A DNA stretch of 64,000 bases from assembly GCA_026122225.1 (NCBI GenBank), contig JANEZZ010002067.1, positions 1,798,001 to 1,862,000 of the forward strand, read 5' to 3'. Each line of letters begins with the position of its first letter. Positions within the stretch are counted from its first letter, which is position 1. Made by a program: the position numbers and the translations under genes. The stretch is from Heloderma charlesbogerti (taxonomy: Eukaryota > Chordata > Lepidosauria > Squamata > Helodermatidae). Positions 49,786 to 61,944 of this stretch are shown here, piece by piece. The notes below the pieces were generated by a model. The model was given only the letters and a program-made list of their open reading frames with translations. It did not search any database and was not told the DNA's origin.

Positions 49786-50849
49786 ATGGCAAACCTGCCC
49801 CCCCCCCTGAAATATTACACTTGTTTTCAGATCTTACTAAAACTCTCAAGTTGAATCATGTTTGTGATCCTGTCTGTAAGCTTTTCTGGGTAAGCCTGTA
49901 TTGCATCTAATTTCTGAGGCTTTGTGGCTTGCTGAAATACTGTCCAGGACGCTATTTTGTTACTGCTCTGACTTATATGCTCAAGTTTTGTGATGAGAAC
50001 ATAGTCTGGTGATTAAACTGTTTGCCTTGCAATGTCCTTGCTCCATAAGTGGCTTGTGAATAAAATTAGATTCTCATTTTTCCTGACAATGGCATTGGAA
50101 ACATAAAAGCCTTGAACAGATATTGATCTGCTAGAAGCTACTGACTTATCTGCTTCATGTCCCTTGTTTTCTGCAACCAGCATGACAATAAGAATAATTT
50201 CCAAACACATCTTGTTACCGTTGTAGTGAAATATTCCCTCATTCCTACCCTTGGAGATCATCGATATGGCTGAACAGTTAGATGTGTTTGGCAAATTCAC
50301 TCACAAGAATGAAGTTCCATGCTAATCTCCATCAGAAGGAGATTGCAAAACAAAAAGTTGTGGTGTGGCCACAGCCCTTCCCTCCCAAATGTGGGTCATG
50401 ACTAGGTTCATAAACATGAATTGAAAGGGCTTTAGGTGCATGGGGATGATGCCAGATCTCAGACTGGCATGTTTTATTGCATTTATGGCATCTGCTAATC
50501 ATGACCTTTTAGGGGGGCTACCTAAAATTTACATTCATTGCAAGGCTGTATTATAACATTAGTTTACAGCTAATTAAGTTAGGTACTGGTTATTCTATTT
50601 GCTATCAATTATATATTTTCAGATCTTTATCTTGAATATTTTTCATCTACCCAATTAATTACCCTTTTGTCTTTAATTTGTATCTAAAAGCCACAGAATA
50701 GTAAGTGGAATTCAGTGAAACCTACAGGCTTCCATTTTTCTTAAACCAAGCTGCCTTAAATATCTGGGATGCATATAAGCGTCTCTTATCAAAATGTGTT
50801 TCCTGTTTTATAACTAAATGGGTTAGTAAAGCATTAGGCTGGTGCACCA

Positions 50850-51295
50850 ATTGCAGCTCCTCTTGGACAGATAGCCTGGCCAAGTAATTTGCACTCTGGT
50901 AGTATCTCGTTTGGATGAGTGCAATGATTTGTACGTGGGGTTGCCTTTGAAGACTGTTTGGAAATTACATTAAGAACAAAATGCAGCAAGTGAGACTGCC
51001 GACTAAGGCTGGACTTACAGATCATATCTTGCCAGTCCTGAAACAGCTGCACTGATTCCCAGGCCATTTCCGAGCACGGTTCATTCAGAGTCCTGGCTTG
51101 AATTTCTAAAGCCCTAACCAGCTTGGGACCTGGATACCTTCAGAGCTGCCTTCTCCCACATGAAACTGTCCAAGCATTAAGATCATCCACAGAGCCCCTT
51201 CGCTGAGCTCACCAGAGGTGAGACCAGACATTGAGGCTCTAGAATGCTCTCCTCAGAGTCTGCCCTGGCATGGAGCCTGTTTCCTTTTGGCACCA
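50850..51295 (+). mobile_element. L2-type LINE ORF2 C-terminal fragment
   Basis: Contains decayed sequence matching the late ORF2 of the large copy, for example TCCAGTCGGTACC-type motifs replaced by LGYLQSCLLPH-like frames and GCACTGATTCCCAGGCCATT (the HWLPV.F motif). Ends just before the 3' tail of the 51304 element. Many stops. Confidence 0.6.
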
Positions 51296-51529
51296 CATGA
51301 TTTACTATTTATTTATTTATTTATTTCATTTCTATACTGCCCAATAGCCGAAGCTCTCTGGGCGGTTCACAAAAATTAAGTCCAAACAACACACAATAAA
51401 ACAATTTAAAATATACAGAACATTAAAACCACAATATAACAATACAACCACAATAAAACCTAGCAGCAGTGCAGGAGTTTAAAATACAGATTTAAAACAG
51501 CAAAGATAAAAATTTAGAAAGCTAAAATG

Positions 51530-53236
51530 CTAAAATGCCTGGGAAAATAAAAAGGTCTTCACCTGGCGCCGAAAGGAATACAATGTAGGCGCCAGGCGAA
51601 CCTCACTAGGGAGCTCATTCCAGAGCCGGGGTGCCACAACAGAAAAAGCCCTCCTCCTAGTAGCCACCTGCCTCACTTCCTTTGGCAGGGGCTCACGGAG
51701 AAGGGCCGCTGATGATGATCTTAAGGTCCAGGCAGGCACATATGGGACGAGGCGATCCTTCAGGTAACCTGGCCCCAAGCCATTAAGGGCTTTGAATGTT
51801 AACACCAGCACTTTGAATCGGGCCCGGAAATGGACTGGCAGCCAGCACAGCTGGGAAATTACTGACGTAATATGAGCTCGCAGGCCAGTCCCTGTTAACA
51901 ATCTTGCTGCCCTATTTTGGACCAGCTGAAGTTTCCGGACCGTTTTCAAAGGCAGCCCCACGTATAACGCATTGCAGTAATCCAGACGAGAAGTTATCAG
52001 AGCATGGATAACTGTAGCAAGGCTATCTCTGTCCAGATAAGGGCGTAGTTGGTATACCAGCCTAAGCTGATAAAAAGTGCTCTGTGCCACTGAGTTCACC
52101 TGTGCCTCAAGTGACAGTTCTGGATCCAAGAGCACCCCCAAACTACGAACCTGATCCTTTAGGGGGAGTGCAACCCCCTCCAGAACAGGTTGAAGGTCAC
52201 CTAGCCGGGCAGACGAACCACCCACTAACAGTATCTCCGTCTTGTCTGGATTGAGTTTCAGTTTCTTAGCCCTCATCCAGTCCATTACCGTGCCCAGGCA
52301 CTGATTCAGAACAGTCACTGCCTCACCTGGTTTTGATGTAAAAGAGAGGTAGAGCTGGGTGTCATCTGCATATTGATGGCACCTCAGCCCACACCTCCGG
52401 ATAACCTCCCCCAGCGGTTTCATGTAGATGTTAAACAGCATGGGGGATAAAATAGAGCCCTGTGGAACCCCATGGCACAATTGCCATGGCACAGAGCAGT
52501 AATCCCCCAGCACCACCTTCTGGAATCGGCCATCCAAGCAGGAGCAGAACCACTGTAGTGCAGTGCCCCCAACTCCCAACCCAGACAACCTATCCAGAAG
52601 GATACCATGGTCAATGGTATCGAAAGCCACTGAGAGGTCCAGGAGAATCAACAGGGTCGCACTCCACCTGTCCCTCTCCCGGCAGAGGACATCCCACAGG
52701 GCGACCAAGGCAGTTTCCGTTCCAAAACCAGGCCTGAAGCCCGATTGAAATGGATCTAGATAATCCGTTTCATTCAAGAGTGCCTGGAGCTGTCCTACAA
52801 CCACCCGCTCAAGCACCTTGCCCTGGAAGGGGATGTTGGCCACTGGCCTATAATTGTTAACATCCTCTGGGTCCAGGTTAGGCTTTTTCAGGAGTGGTCT
52901 AATTACTGCCTCTTTTAAAGCGGCAGGCACCACTCCCTCTCTCAAGGAGGAATTTACAACCTCCTGGACCCAGCCGGACAACCCCTCCTTGTTTGATTTA
53001 ATAAGCCATGAAGGGCAAGGGTCAAGCACACAAGTGGTCGATCGGACTTGGCCAAGCACCTTGTCCACATCCTCAGGCCTCAGTAACTGAAACTCATCCA
53101 ATAAAACTGGACCAGACGGTGCTCTGAACGCCTCTACCAATGGAACTGCATTAATGGTGGTGTCCAATTCATGACGAATCTGAGCGACTTTATCTTCAAA
53201 GTGCCGTGCAAACTCGTCACAGCGTGCTACCGAGGG
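51530..53236 (-). pseudogene. L2-type LINE ORF2, reverse transcriptase half
   Basis: Open for over 560 codons downstream of the TAA at 53237-53239. Order: linker, RT fingers (VIRPLLKKPNLDPEDVNNYR, PVANIPFQGKVLERVV), palm (LDLSVAFDTIDHGILLDRL, HGVPQGSILSPMLFNIYM), YADD box at about 52365, thumb, and the C-terminal domain with HFRARFKVLVLTFKALNGLG. Enzymatically this part appears complete. Confidence 0.92.
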
Positions 53237-54055
53237 TTACACCGTCTCTCTCCCTGGCCCAGAATGTAACAGGCCGCGAACCACTCGGAAAAGCTCCGCT
53301 GGACGACACTGAGAAGATGCAATGCTGGTGGAAAAGAACTGTCTCTTTGCCACCCTCACCGCCACAGAGTAGGCTCGATAGTGGGCTCTTACCTGTGTTC
53401 GGTCAGACTCAGCACGAGTTTTCCTCCACCTGCGTTCTAGCTGTCTCCCCTCTTGCTTCATTGCCCTCAGCTCAGGTGTATACCAAGGAGCTGGCTGGGC
53501 TCTGCTCAGAGGGACAGGGCGCTTGGGCGTGATCGTGTCAACTGCCCGAGTCATCTCTGCATTCCACAGAGCGACCTGGGCTTCGACAGGAGCACCAGCC
53601 ATACCAGCAGGAAAATCCCCCAGAGCCCTCTGGAATCCATCAGAATCCATTAATCTCCGGGGGCGGACCATTTTAATAGGTCCCCCACCCTTGCAGAGGG
53701 GAAAGGCCGCCAGGAGTCTAAACCTCAGCAGGAAGTGATCTGACCATGACAAAGGGACAGATGTTAATTCCTCCACTTTCAGATCACCATCCTCCTGCCC
53801 AGTCAAGAAAACAAGATCAAGCGCGTGTCCTTTTGTATGCGTTGAGCCGATGACATGTTGGGACAGCCCCATGGTTGTCATGGCGGCCATGAAGTCCTGA
53901 GCTGCCCCGGATACAGCGGCCTCGGCATGGAAGTTGAGATTCCCCAGGACCATCATCCTAGGGGTCCTCAACACCAAGTCCGAGACCACCTTCGTCAGCT
54001 CAGGCAGGGAGTCTGATGGGCAGCGGGGTGGGCGGTACACCAACAGAATCCCCAA
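53237..54055 (-). pseudogene. L2-type LINE ORF2, endonuclease part
   Basis: 272 codons in the same frame as the RT half, ending at the TAA. Shows ILLVYRPPRCPSDSL, MVLGNLNFHAEA, GSTHTKGHALDLVF and SWSDHFLLRF, which are the later endonuclease/exonuclease/phosphatase-fold motifs. One motif has N for the expected D. Confidence 0.88.
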
Positions 54056-54274
54056 TCTGTCCCGGATGATGGCTTTTTATTTGCCCATGCAGCTGAGTTC
54101 TCGGTTTTCAATCCTGTTTTATCGCTTGGGTTCTCCCCACCCCACTTTGCTTTTTGTCCTATTGATTGTTATAGTTTTATTGACCTTTTTCAAATGAGTT
54201 TTCATATAAACTCCTCTGAGGACCTTGTCAGCTTAAGATATGGTAAAAATATCTATAATCTACAATATCAGAAC

Positions 54275-54304
54275 AGAATAGAATAGAATAGAATAGAATA
54301 GAAT
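54275..54304. repeat. (GAATA)n pentanucleotide microsatellite
   Basis: Six AGAATA-type pentamers. Confidence 0.9.
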
Positions 54305-54829
54305 GAAAATAGAAATATTAGCTGATGTCAGTGAAAAATACTGCCATTCAGTTCAGCCTAGGAACATTTTCAAATGTTCCTAATTGGAAAAGACTGGAGA
54401 TGTAATCCATCAACTTGCCTAAAGCTCTTGAAACAGAGACACTCCCCTATACTATACTTCGAGCTCTTATGACTAGTAGGTCATATCTCTTATTCATAGA
54501 CTGAGAAAACAGAAAGTTGATATCTGACAAGTAGGAAAATCAGTTTGCCTGTAGCTGCGCATTTCTTTCCCCAAATGGCCATTTCTTCTCTGACCTCTAC
54601 GTCCTTGCCTAAAAGGGAATCCGTGCAGTGCCTCTAACTGTTGTGCCTGGGATGTTTTTAGTAATGGAAAAGCTGATTAACTTAACATTTGTTAACAAAG
54701 GTTAAAGAGGAAGAGATGAACTGTTTGTTTTTTCCCTTTATATCAATCTTGATAAGGAAGAAAGTTTCATCGGTGCATCAACAAAATACCACGGTTTTCT
54801 AATTTACTGATGAAGTATTACTATTTTCA

Positions 54830-55240
54830 AATTTTATTATACAACCAGATAATAAATTAAAAGCATCACTTAAAAGCAGCAGAAACTAAAATCAACATCA
54901 AAAGAAGTAAAAAATACCAAAGATAAAACTACTTAAAGCCACAGTATAGCAGCAGATATATAGAGGATTAAACAGCCTGAGAGAATAAAAAGGTCTTTCC
55001 CTGCTGCCAAAGAGATAACAAAAGAGGCACCTTTGCCTTTGGTTCCACCCACCACTGAAATGCAGCTCCCTTGAGCTTCTCCAAAACTGAATTCATCTCT
55101 TGGGCTGAAAGAAGTTCCCCACCCCTCTACTAACAGTACCTCTATCCTGTCTGGACTGAGTTTCAGTTTATTGGCCTTCATTCAGTCTACTGCCATGGCC
55201 AGGTGCTAGAAGATAGTGCTGGGGGGCTCCTGTTCAGCCC
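54830..55240 (-). mobile_element. L2-type LINE 3' fragment, decayed
   Basis: The minus strand has MKANKLKLSPDRIEVLLVEG, equivalent to MRAKKLKLNPDKTEILLVGG of the large copy, then jumps by deletion to the 3' UTR-like A-rich end. Confidence 0.8.
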
Positions 55241-55500
55241 CATGGTTGTTATTCTTTTGGTGCCATAGGGTTTTATGTTGACTTTATCTACATGAAATAG
55301 TTCAGGAGATCTTCAGAAGATATGGAGTGCAGCAGCATCAGTATGCTAACAACACTTGGTTATCTCTCTCCTTCTCTTCAAATTGCATAGAAGAGGTGGA
55401 ATAACCTAGATCAGTAACGAACTGGCATCTCCTCTCATGGATGACTGAAATCCTGCTTATGTAACCTATGGCTTGGTCATTTCTGGATCAGACCACTATA
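55241..55500 (+). mobile_element. L2-type LINE fragment, plus strand
   Basis: The stretch AGCATCAGTATGCTAACAAC corresponds to HQYADDT with the polymerase aspartates mutated. It is the 5' part of a fragment continued beyond the SINE at 55534-55735. Confidence 0.65.
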
Positions 55501-55533
55501 ATATGCTCTATGGGGCACTGCCTTTTGGGAGGA

Positions 55534-55735
55534 GCCACAGCTCAGTGGTGTAGCACTAGCTTTGCATGCAGATGATCCCAGGTTCAATCCCAGGTGTTCC
55601 TAAACAGGACTGGGAAAGATTTCTGTCTGAAATGCTGGACAGCTGCTGTCGGTCAAACTTGGCAATACTGAGCCAGATGGACCAATGGTCTGATCCACTA
55701 TAGAAGTCAGCTTCCTATGTTCCTAAGGTGGCACC
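55534..55735 (+). mobile_element. tRNA-derived SINE nested in an L2 fragment
   Basis: Well preserved: CCACAGCTCAGTGGTGTAGC (A-box region), CCAGGTTCAATCCCAGG (B-box region), GACTGGGAAAGATTTCTGTC, GATGGACCAATGGTCTGATC, CAGCTTCCTATGTTCCTA. The L2-like sequence on both sides shows that it inserted into an older LINE. Confidence 0.85.
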
Positions 55736-56200
55736 TAAGCTACAATTGGCCCAAAATACAGCAACCAGAATTTCAAGTGACATAGGCCAGAGGGACCACA
55801 TAACACCATCCACAAAAGACCCTAACGGTCTTCACTAGCTTCCTATTTGTTTCTGGGTCCAATTCAAAATGCTGATTTTGGTCTTTGATGCACAGCTCAG
55901 GTCATCTTATTTGAAAGAATGCACCTTGCCATATATATTCTTCCCCCATGCACTGAAATCATCCAAAGGAGGTTCTTTTAGGAGTTTCCCTGATCTTCCA
56001 TCTTTCTTCTTACTGAGGAAAATCCATTAAAAAAGAAAGGACGGAATAGTGGCACAATGCCTTTTGGATCATTAGCACTAGGAGCGCTTCATCTAGAGGC
56101 TCCCTAAATTAACTTTTAATCTGGAAAAATGTTAGTTCAATCCTTCCCGTATCTATTTGGTTTAAGCTTTTGTTATACTGTTGCTTTTGTCTGAATGTTG
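55736..56200 (+). mobile_element. L2-type LINE ORF2 C-terminal fragment
   Basis: Decayed frames such as QLAQNTATRISSD, then CTTCCTATTTGTTTCTGGGT and AATTCAAAATGCTGATTTTG (the F-K-V-L-x-L motif), ending near AGGAGTTTCCCTGATC. Continues the 55241 fragment beyond the SINE. Confidence 0.7.
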
Positions 56201-57611
56201 TATTCAGTTGTGAACTACTCAAAGACCTTTGTTATGCTTGCTATGTTATGTAATTGTAATACAGACACACGCAAATGACCAAACAAGAATGGGTGCCAGA
56301 GCCACAGATTAACAAAACACCTCCAAGGGCAAGCAGGTGGGCTGGCAGGGTATGCTTGCAAGTGAAGCTTAGAATGCCAGAGAAATATTACAGCTGAGAA
56401 GATCCGCATACATTATCCTAGTAGAAACAGAAAGGGGGAAAGCAAAGAGGAAAGGAAGCTGCCCAGAAGGAAGAAAAGGCTGGCAATGCTTGTTCACCTA
56501 CTGCCAGGCAATTCAGAAGGAAAGGCTCAGAAAGGTTTCTGTTGTGCTACCCTGAAAGAATACTCCCTGATGAACATAAAACAGATTGAGACAAGTATAT
56601 TATGCCTGAAGAACTGTAGTTCAGTACATGATTCCACTCAGGACCACTTTTCACATTTTGTAGGCAAGAATGAATGTCCAATTAAAAAACAAACAAATCA
56701 AAATCCATACATCCACATTGTATCGGTTCTAAATAGAACACTCTCATTTAAACTGCTGCTTTTCTTAACACACATTTATAAAAAAAATTATATACACTTC
56801 ATCATTCAAGGCTGTTAACAAGTTTAAATATATAAGGAAATTAAAATAATAAAAACAGTGTACCATCCTTCAGTTTTAAGACATGTCCTGGAAACATTCA
56901 TATCAGCAAATGTTCAATGTCTATTGCTTTAAGAATTATACTGGATTATGTGTTCTTAGTGCTATTTCACTGTCCCTTTTTTGTTTTAATTTTAAGAAAA
57001 CAATTTCAATTGAAATATGATTGTATTCATTGATACGTTTACTTTGTTAGCTGCTTTGGGTGTATTTATGCAGAAACACCTAATAATAATTACAAAACAA
57101 GAGCTAAAACAATTAAAACAGCAAAAGTACTGAAAACCAAAGGTTCTATTTTACGTCATACCAACGGACTTCCGCAATGGGACTCCCCCTTCCTTATCTA
57201 TCCTGGCAACCCTCATGCCCTCTCCAAATCTGCTCCGCAGGATCCCCCATCCCTCCTCTGGGCAGGAGGCGAAAACTGTTCAGCCAGTAGTGTCTGTTCC
57301 TCTGCCAGGTGGACACAGCTGGATACAACCCAACTAGCTAGTGACAACTCACTAGCACTCAGCGACCAGAGCACAAGACATGCCCAAAGTCTTGCAAAAA
57401 TGAAACATTGTCACGACCCTCCTAAAGCAATGCAAGGAGAGTGCGAAGTGGTGTTCAAGAGCTGAGAGGTAACTCCTAGAACACAGTAATTTGCACAAGT
57501 ATTAGTAATGTCCAGAAAAGGGGAACACAACATGTATGAGCATTCCAGAAGAAGCCACACAACTTACAGCAAATGCATGTTTTGGGGCAGCAGAACTAAA
57601 GACAAGTCTTA

Positions 57612-57788
<177 letters not shown>

Positions 57789-58484
57789 CTATCAGACATA
57801 CACACAAAAGAATCAGCAAGAGCATCGGCTTTATCATACATTGTATACTCAAAAGCAAAGTACATTCAGTTACAGTTACCCCCAACACCCTGCCCCCCAA
57901 TATTAGCATTAAGCAAGCATGAAATACAAAAGTTATCCCCCTGCCCCAATCCAAGGAATAACAGGATACAGATGTGTCCATGAGAAGCCAAAATTCCAGA
58001 TCAAATGGGGCAGATCAGCAGCAAAATCTGACAAGGATACATTTTCTGTCACTATTAGGCTCATAGCATATTCATCACAAAATCAAGATCCTACTAGTCC
58101 ATACTGTAGCAGACCCAATTTCCTAACATTTACTGTAATGTTGGATGGGACTTAAGTTATTCACCTAGCTCGGATATAAGAGCTGAATTTTCTTCACTTT
58201 AATGGAAATTATTATCTGTGGTTTCAGTGGAATACATCTGACACTAACCGATCAATTGGCTGCACTCAAGAGTAAGTGTGGAAAAGTATCGTGCCCCATA
58301 CTTTTCATGCAGCTCAACCACAACAGGCTTTCAAGACAACTTAGATTTCAATTTAGGGCTGCAACATCAGACTTCAGAGTAATATGCACAATTGAGATGC
58401 ATCCTCTGGTTAGTCAAATTGCTATATCTGAATATGCCTCTTTCATTGAACAGAACAATTGATTTATCTAATCACAATGACAGA

Positions 58485-58509
58485 ATGTGTGTGTGTGTGT
58501 GTGTGTGTA
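58485..58509. repeat. (TG)n microsatellite
   Basis: Twelve uninterrupted TG units. Confidence 0.95.
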
Positions 58510-58820
58510 TTTTTTCCCTATCTTTAGTACACATAGATATCAGAACTTGCTTATCCAAGTTTTTATGAGTAGCATCCGTTTCCATATTTAGATGAGAAAG
58601 CCAGGCCCTCTATTACATTCTTTGAGAAACATCTATGATGTTGACAGGAAAAAGGCGTTTATGAGAAAGAAACATAATGAGTAAGTGAAGTGTTCAAAGC
58701 CTTCCAGATAGATGTAATACCTGAGAGATGAATACAGGAAAAAATGGGGCACTAGCACCAAAAAAAAAGTTTATGATGGCTAGCATGGTATACACAGTGA
58801 ATACCGTTTCTGGTTTCAAT

Positions 58821-59584
58821 TAGAGGTGTGCACAAGTGGCCTCCTTAAATTCCCCACCTTACTTGTGGCCAGAGAAATTTGGGAGAAAATTTCACCACAT
58901 TTCTCCAGGAGGAGGAGAAATTCTCAACAGTTTTTCCCAGGCAGGGCTCCTCATTGGCAGGGCTTGTAGCACAGCTTCTTTCTTTTTTGGTAAGGGTTTT
59001 GGGGGTCTTCGTACTGCAATAGCATCAACTGTCTTAGCAGGCTGGCCCCCAGTTTGCATCCACCGCAGTGAAGGAGGGGGACGTATTGTGTCTAGCTCCA
59101 GGGATGAGGGGGCCTAAGTGCTCTGCCAAAATTTGTCCTCCGCTTTCCTGAAAGTTTTCTCCCCCTATGAAAGAGGCTTCTATTGTTCTGCCTCATTCAG
59201 GATGTTTTATAATGTTTTTTTGTGGTGTTTGGGATCTTAACTAATCACAGCTAGCCTCCCAGGCTGCCTGCACGTCCTGATCTGAAAAAGCCCTATGGCA
59301 GGAATTACCTCATGGTGCCTTAAACTGGGCTTTAACTGAAGTGTAGGAAGCTGAGGAGGGTATGGGCTGCCAGAGAGATGATTGTACAAAGAAAAGGAGG
59401 ACACTTGTGCTCACTCCTTGGCCACCTCCTAAGTAAGGTAAAACCAAGAAACCCGAGCCCAACCCATGGGAATGTCTCCAAAATTTCTTCATCACTGAAT
59501 TTCTTTTCGAAAGCAATTTCTCTTCTATCAAACTGAATGAGAATGATTAAAAAAAATGGGGGAGAAATTTTCGGCACAGCACTA
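58821..59584. mobile_element. hAT-like non-autonomous element, 764 bp
   Basis: Flanked by GTTTCAAT (58813-58820) and GTTTCAGT (59585-59592), 7 of 8 identical. Ends: TAGAGGTGTGCAC on the left; the complement of the right end is TAGTGCTGTGCCGAAAATTT. Neither strand encodes a transposase-like protein. Contains several GAGAAATTT motifs. Confidence 0.75.
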
Positions 59585-59933
59585 GTTTCAGTGCAGGTAA
59601 TCCACTTTCAAATCCCCCTCTTACCTATGAAACTTGGGTAGGTTATCACTTCCCTGCCTAGCCCATCTGACTAGGATAAAGTGAAATAAGGGTATAATGT
59701 AACCAGTTGAATTGACCTTGAACTCTCAAAAAAACTGTAATTAATGAACACCTGGAAAAATAAATCACACAGCAGTCTCTTACAAGAAAAAATAATTGAA
59801 CTGTGTCCATACTAGGAAAACGTTTTGCCCCATCTATAGTGCTTTTTACAGTTATTAGGTTGAGCCATGCAAAGCAACTGGTATGTAGCACAACACATAT
59901 AACAGAAGTATAATAGATGGCAAAAGTTGATAC

Positions 59934-61681
59934 TAGAGATGTGAAGCTCCCTGGGCAAAAATAAGATTTTCTGTTTTTTACATGGACCTTTTTTGTTTTT
60001 TTCTTACAAATTGGAAAAGTGAACGGTTTGGGATTATGAAAGATTTTCTTTTAGAATTATGAATACAGTGTTTAATGCAAGGCGCTCATATATTGCTACC
60101 CAGCCTTTACTCTTCCAAAATGATTTCTAAAAGCTACATAATAGGAAGACATTTATAGGAATACCAGAGATGTAAAAAAATTGTTGAAGCCATGGGGGGG
60201 CGGCGGTTTTTTTTTAATCTTTTGCGTAGGATTCCCAGCATAGTTATTGCTTCTATTATTTGTTTGTTGTTACAAACATTTATATCCTGCTTTCCCCCAA
60301 GGAGCCCAAGGCAGCTCACATGATCCTCCTCCTCTTCCCCATTTTATTCTCAGAACTTCCCTGTGAGGTTGGTTAGGTTGAAAGTCAGTGATTGGCCTAA
60401 AGTTACCCAGTGAGCTTCATGATTATGTGGAAACTAGAACCCAGATCTTCCGAGTCCTAGTCTAACCACTACAAGAAACTAGCTTCCATTCCTTATTAAA
60501 ATTACTATATTTTACTGATACACATTTTGGGATGCTCCAACTCATGCTCAGCTTCCCAACATGTGACTAGAGTCACATATCATAACATATGAAGAAAATG
60601 TGCACAAAACCCAAGCTGTCAAGCTTGGGTTTTGTTCATAGAGTCCTGTGTTTCTGGGCTAGTTCTGGTTAGATCTGTAGCAGTTAATAGATGTAGTTCT
60701 AAAGTCTACATATCAGAGATACACGGTAAGTTATCCTGCCACTACCACCACATCTTGCAGAACATGTGGGTTACCCCACCTTTGTCTCTAGGCTTAGGTC
60801 TATGGAACTCACTGCCACAATTTTTAATAAAGTTCCCACTTAGACCTCACTCTTAGGTAATACTGCCTCAGCTTTAAAATCTTTATCCACTGCCCCCAAA
60901 ATAAAACCTCTACACCTAAATGTTAGGTCCTAAAACAAACGTAATAGCCAGGTTCCTATGGCATAGATATGGGATTGACACTACCACTAGAAACAACCTT
61001 TCAAAATGAACAAAAATTAAGATATTTATCAATGTAAATTATTTACAAAAGTGGATAAACTCTCACTCTTCAAATAATAGGTTGAGATTGCTTAAAGATT
61101 CTTAAATTAAATATGCTTGGTTGGCTACCTTTCTTAATAGGCAAAAGAGTCTTCTCCAGCTAAATAAACTCTCAATAGTTCTTCTTTCAGACAAGATTTC
61201 CCTAAACTTCACCCCAACCAATTCCTCACAAAGAGGAACAGATGTTGTACACCAGTCTTCCTCTGCCTCCAGCTCTTCTTGCTTATTCTGATTCTAGGAT
61301 TCAGATGCTTCACACACTACTTGCTAAAGCTCCCTCTGGTCAGACATACAATAGGAACCTTAAATGCATTATGCATAACTTGGTTTGCTTATAAAATTAT
61401 CGTGTTTGGCATATTAAACACAGAGAATAATTTCAAATGTATTAACCATGTTCACTTTAAAAAATAATTTTAATTATAATTTTATGAACAAACCAAGTAA
61501 TTCATAACACATTTTAGGTTCCTAAAGTAACATAATGACTTTAGATCTGTAAAGAGGGCTAAAAATAAGTATTACATATTTTTCGATTTTCCCCAAATTT
61601 TCAATTTTTCTGAAACACCATGGGTAGGAAACTTTCTCTCCCCCCCCCCCTTTCAAAATTTCTGGAAATTTTACATCTCTA
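59934..61681. mobile_element. hAT-like non-autonomous element, 1748 bp
   Basis: An exact 8-bp target duplication GTTGATAC flanks it (59926-59933 and 61682-61689). The terminal inverted repeats read TAGAGATGTGAA and TAGAGATGTAAA. The interior is A/T-rich without a transposase frame and includes an older MIR-like SINE (60270-60480). Confidence 0.85.
60270..60480 (-). mobile_element. MIR-like tRNA-derived SINE
   Basis: The plus strand reads CCCCATTTTATTCTCAGAAC, CCTGTGAGGTTGGTTAGGTT, GATTGGCCTAAAGTTACCCA, AGAACCCAGATCTTCC and CTAACCACTACAAGAA, the reverse orientation of a MIR/CORE-type SINE whose tRNA-like head is at the high-coordinate end. Nested within the 59934 element. Confidence 0.65.
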
Positions 61682-61816
61682 GTTGATACTAAACCCCAAG
61701 AGATATAGATCGCAGAGGAAGAGAAACAGGTGTACCAAGGTCTAACAGGCAGGGTTTGTTGTCACATTCTAGGAGGGGGGTTTTTGAGCCTCATAAGGAG
61801 CTTTATGTGCCTAAGC

Positions 61817-61944
61817 GTGCAATCCTAGACAGAAGAAGTCCTACAACACCCAGCATACCCCAACCAGCCATGGAAGTTGGCTGGTTGGGGAACGCTGGGA
61901 GTTGTTGGACTATTTTCCTGTCTAAATATGCATTGGATTGTGCC
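61817..61944. repeat. Palindromic element with GCAATCCTA ends
   Basis: Starts GTGCAATCCTAGACAG and ends CTGTCTAAATATGCATTGGATTGTGC, with an inner palindrome CCCAACCAGCCATGG/TTGGCTGGTTGGGG. It links the short GCAATCCTA family to the family with a GGGAGTTGTTGGACT core. Confidence 0.7.

Larger units (their letters stand above)
51304..54072 (-). mobile_element. L2-type LINE, nearly intact, 5'-truncated
   Basis: About 2.8 kb. A single minus-strand reading frame runs from 54055 to 51530 and is broken by one in-frame TAA at 53237-53239. It carries the C-terminal part of an apurinic-like endonuclease (GNLNFHAEAA for the usual GDLN, HTKGHALDLVFLTG), then a full reverse transcriptase (YADDTQLYLSF box) and the C-terminal LCWLPVHFRARFKVLVLTFK and APRLWNELP motifs. 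The 3' UTR follows to a (TAAA)n tail (ATTT units at 51307-51327 on the plus strand). The endonuclease N-terminus is missing through truncation. Sits antisense-free, in the same orientation as ADAT2, inside intron 2. Confidence 0.95.
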
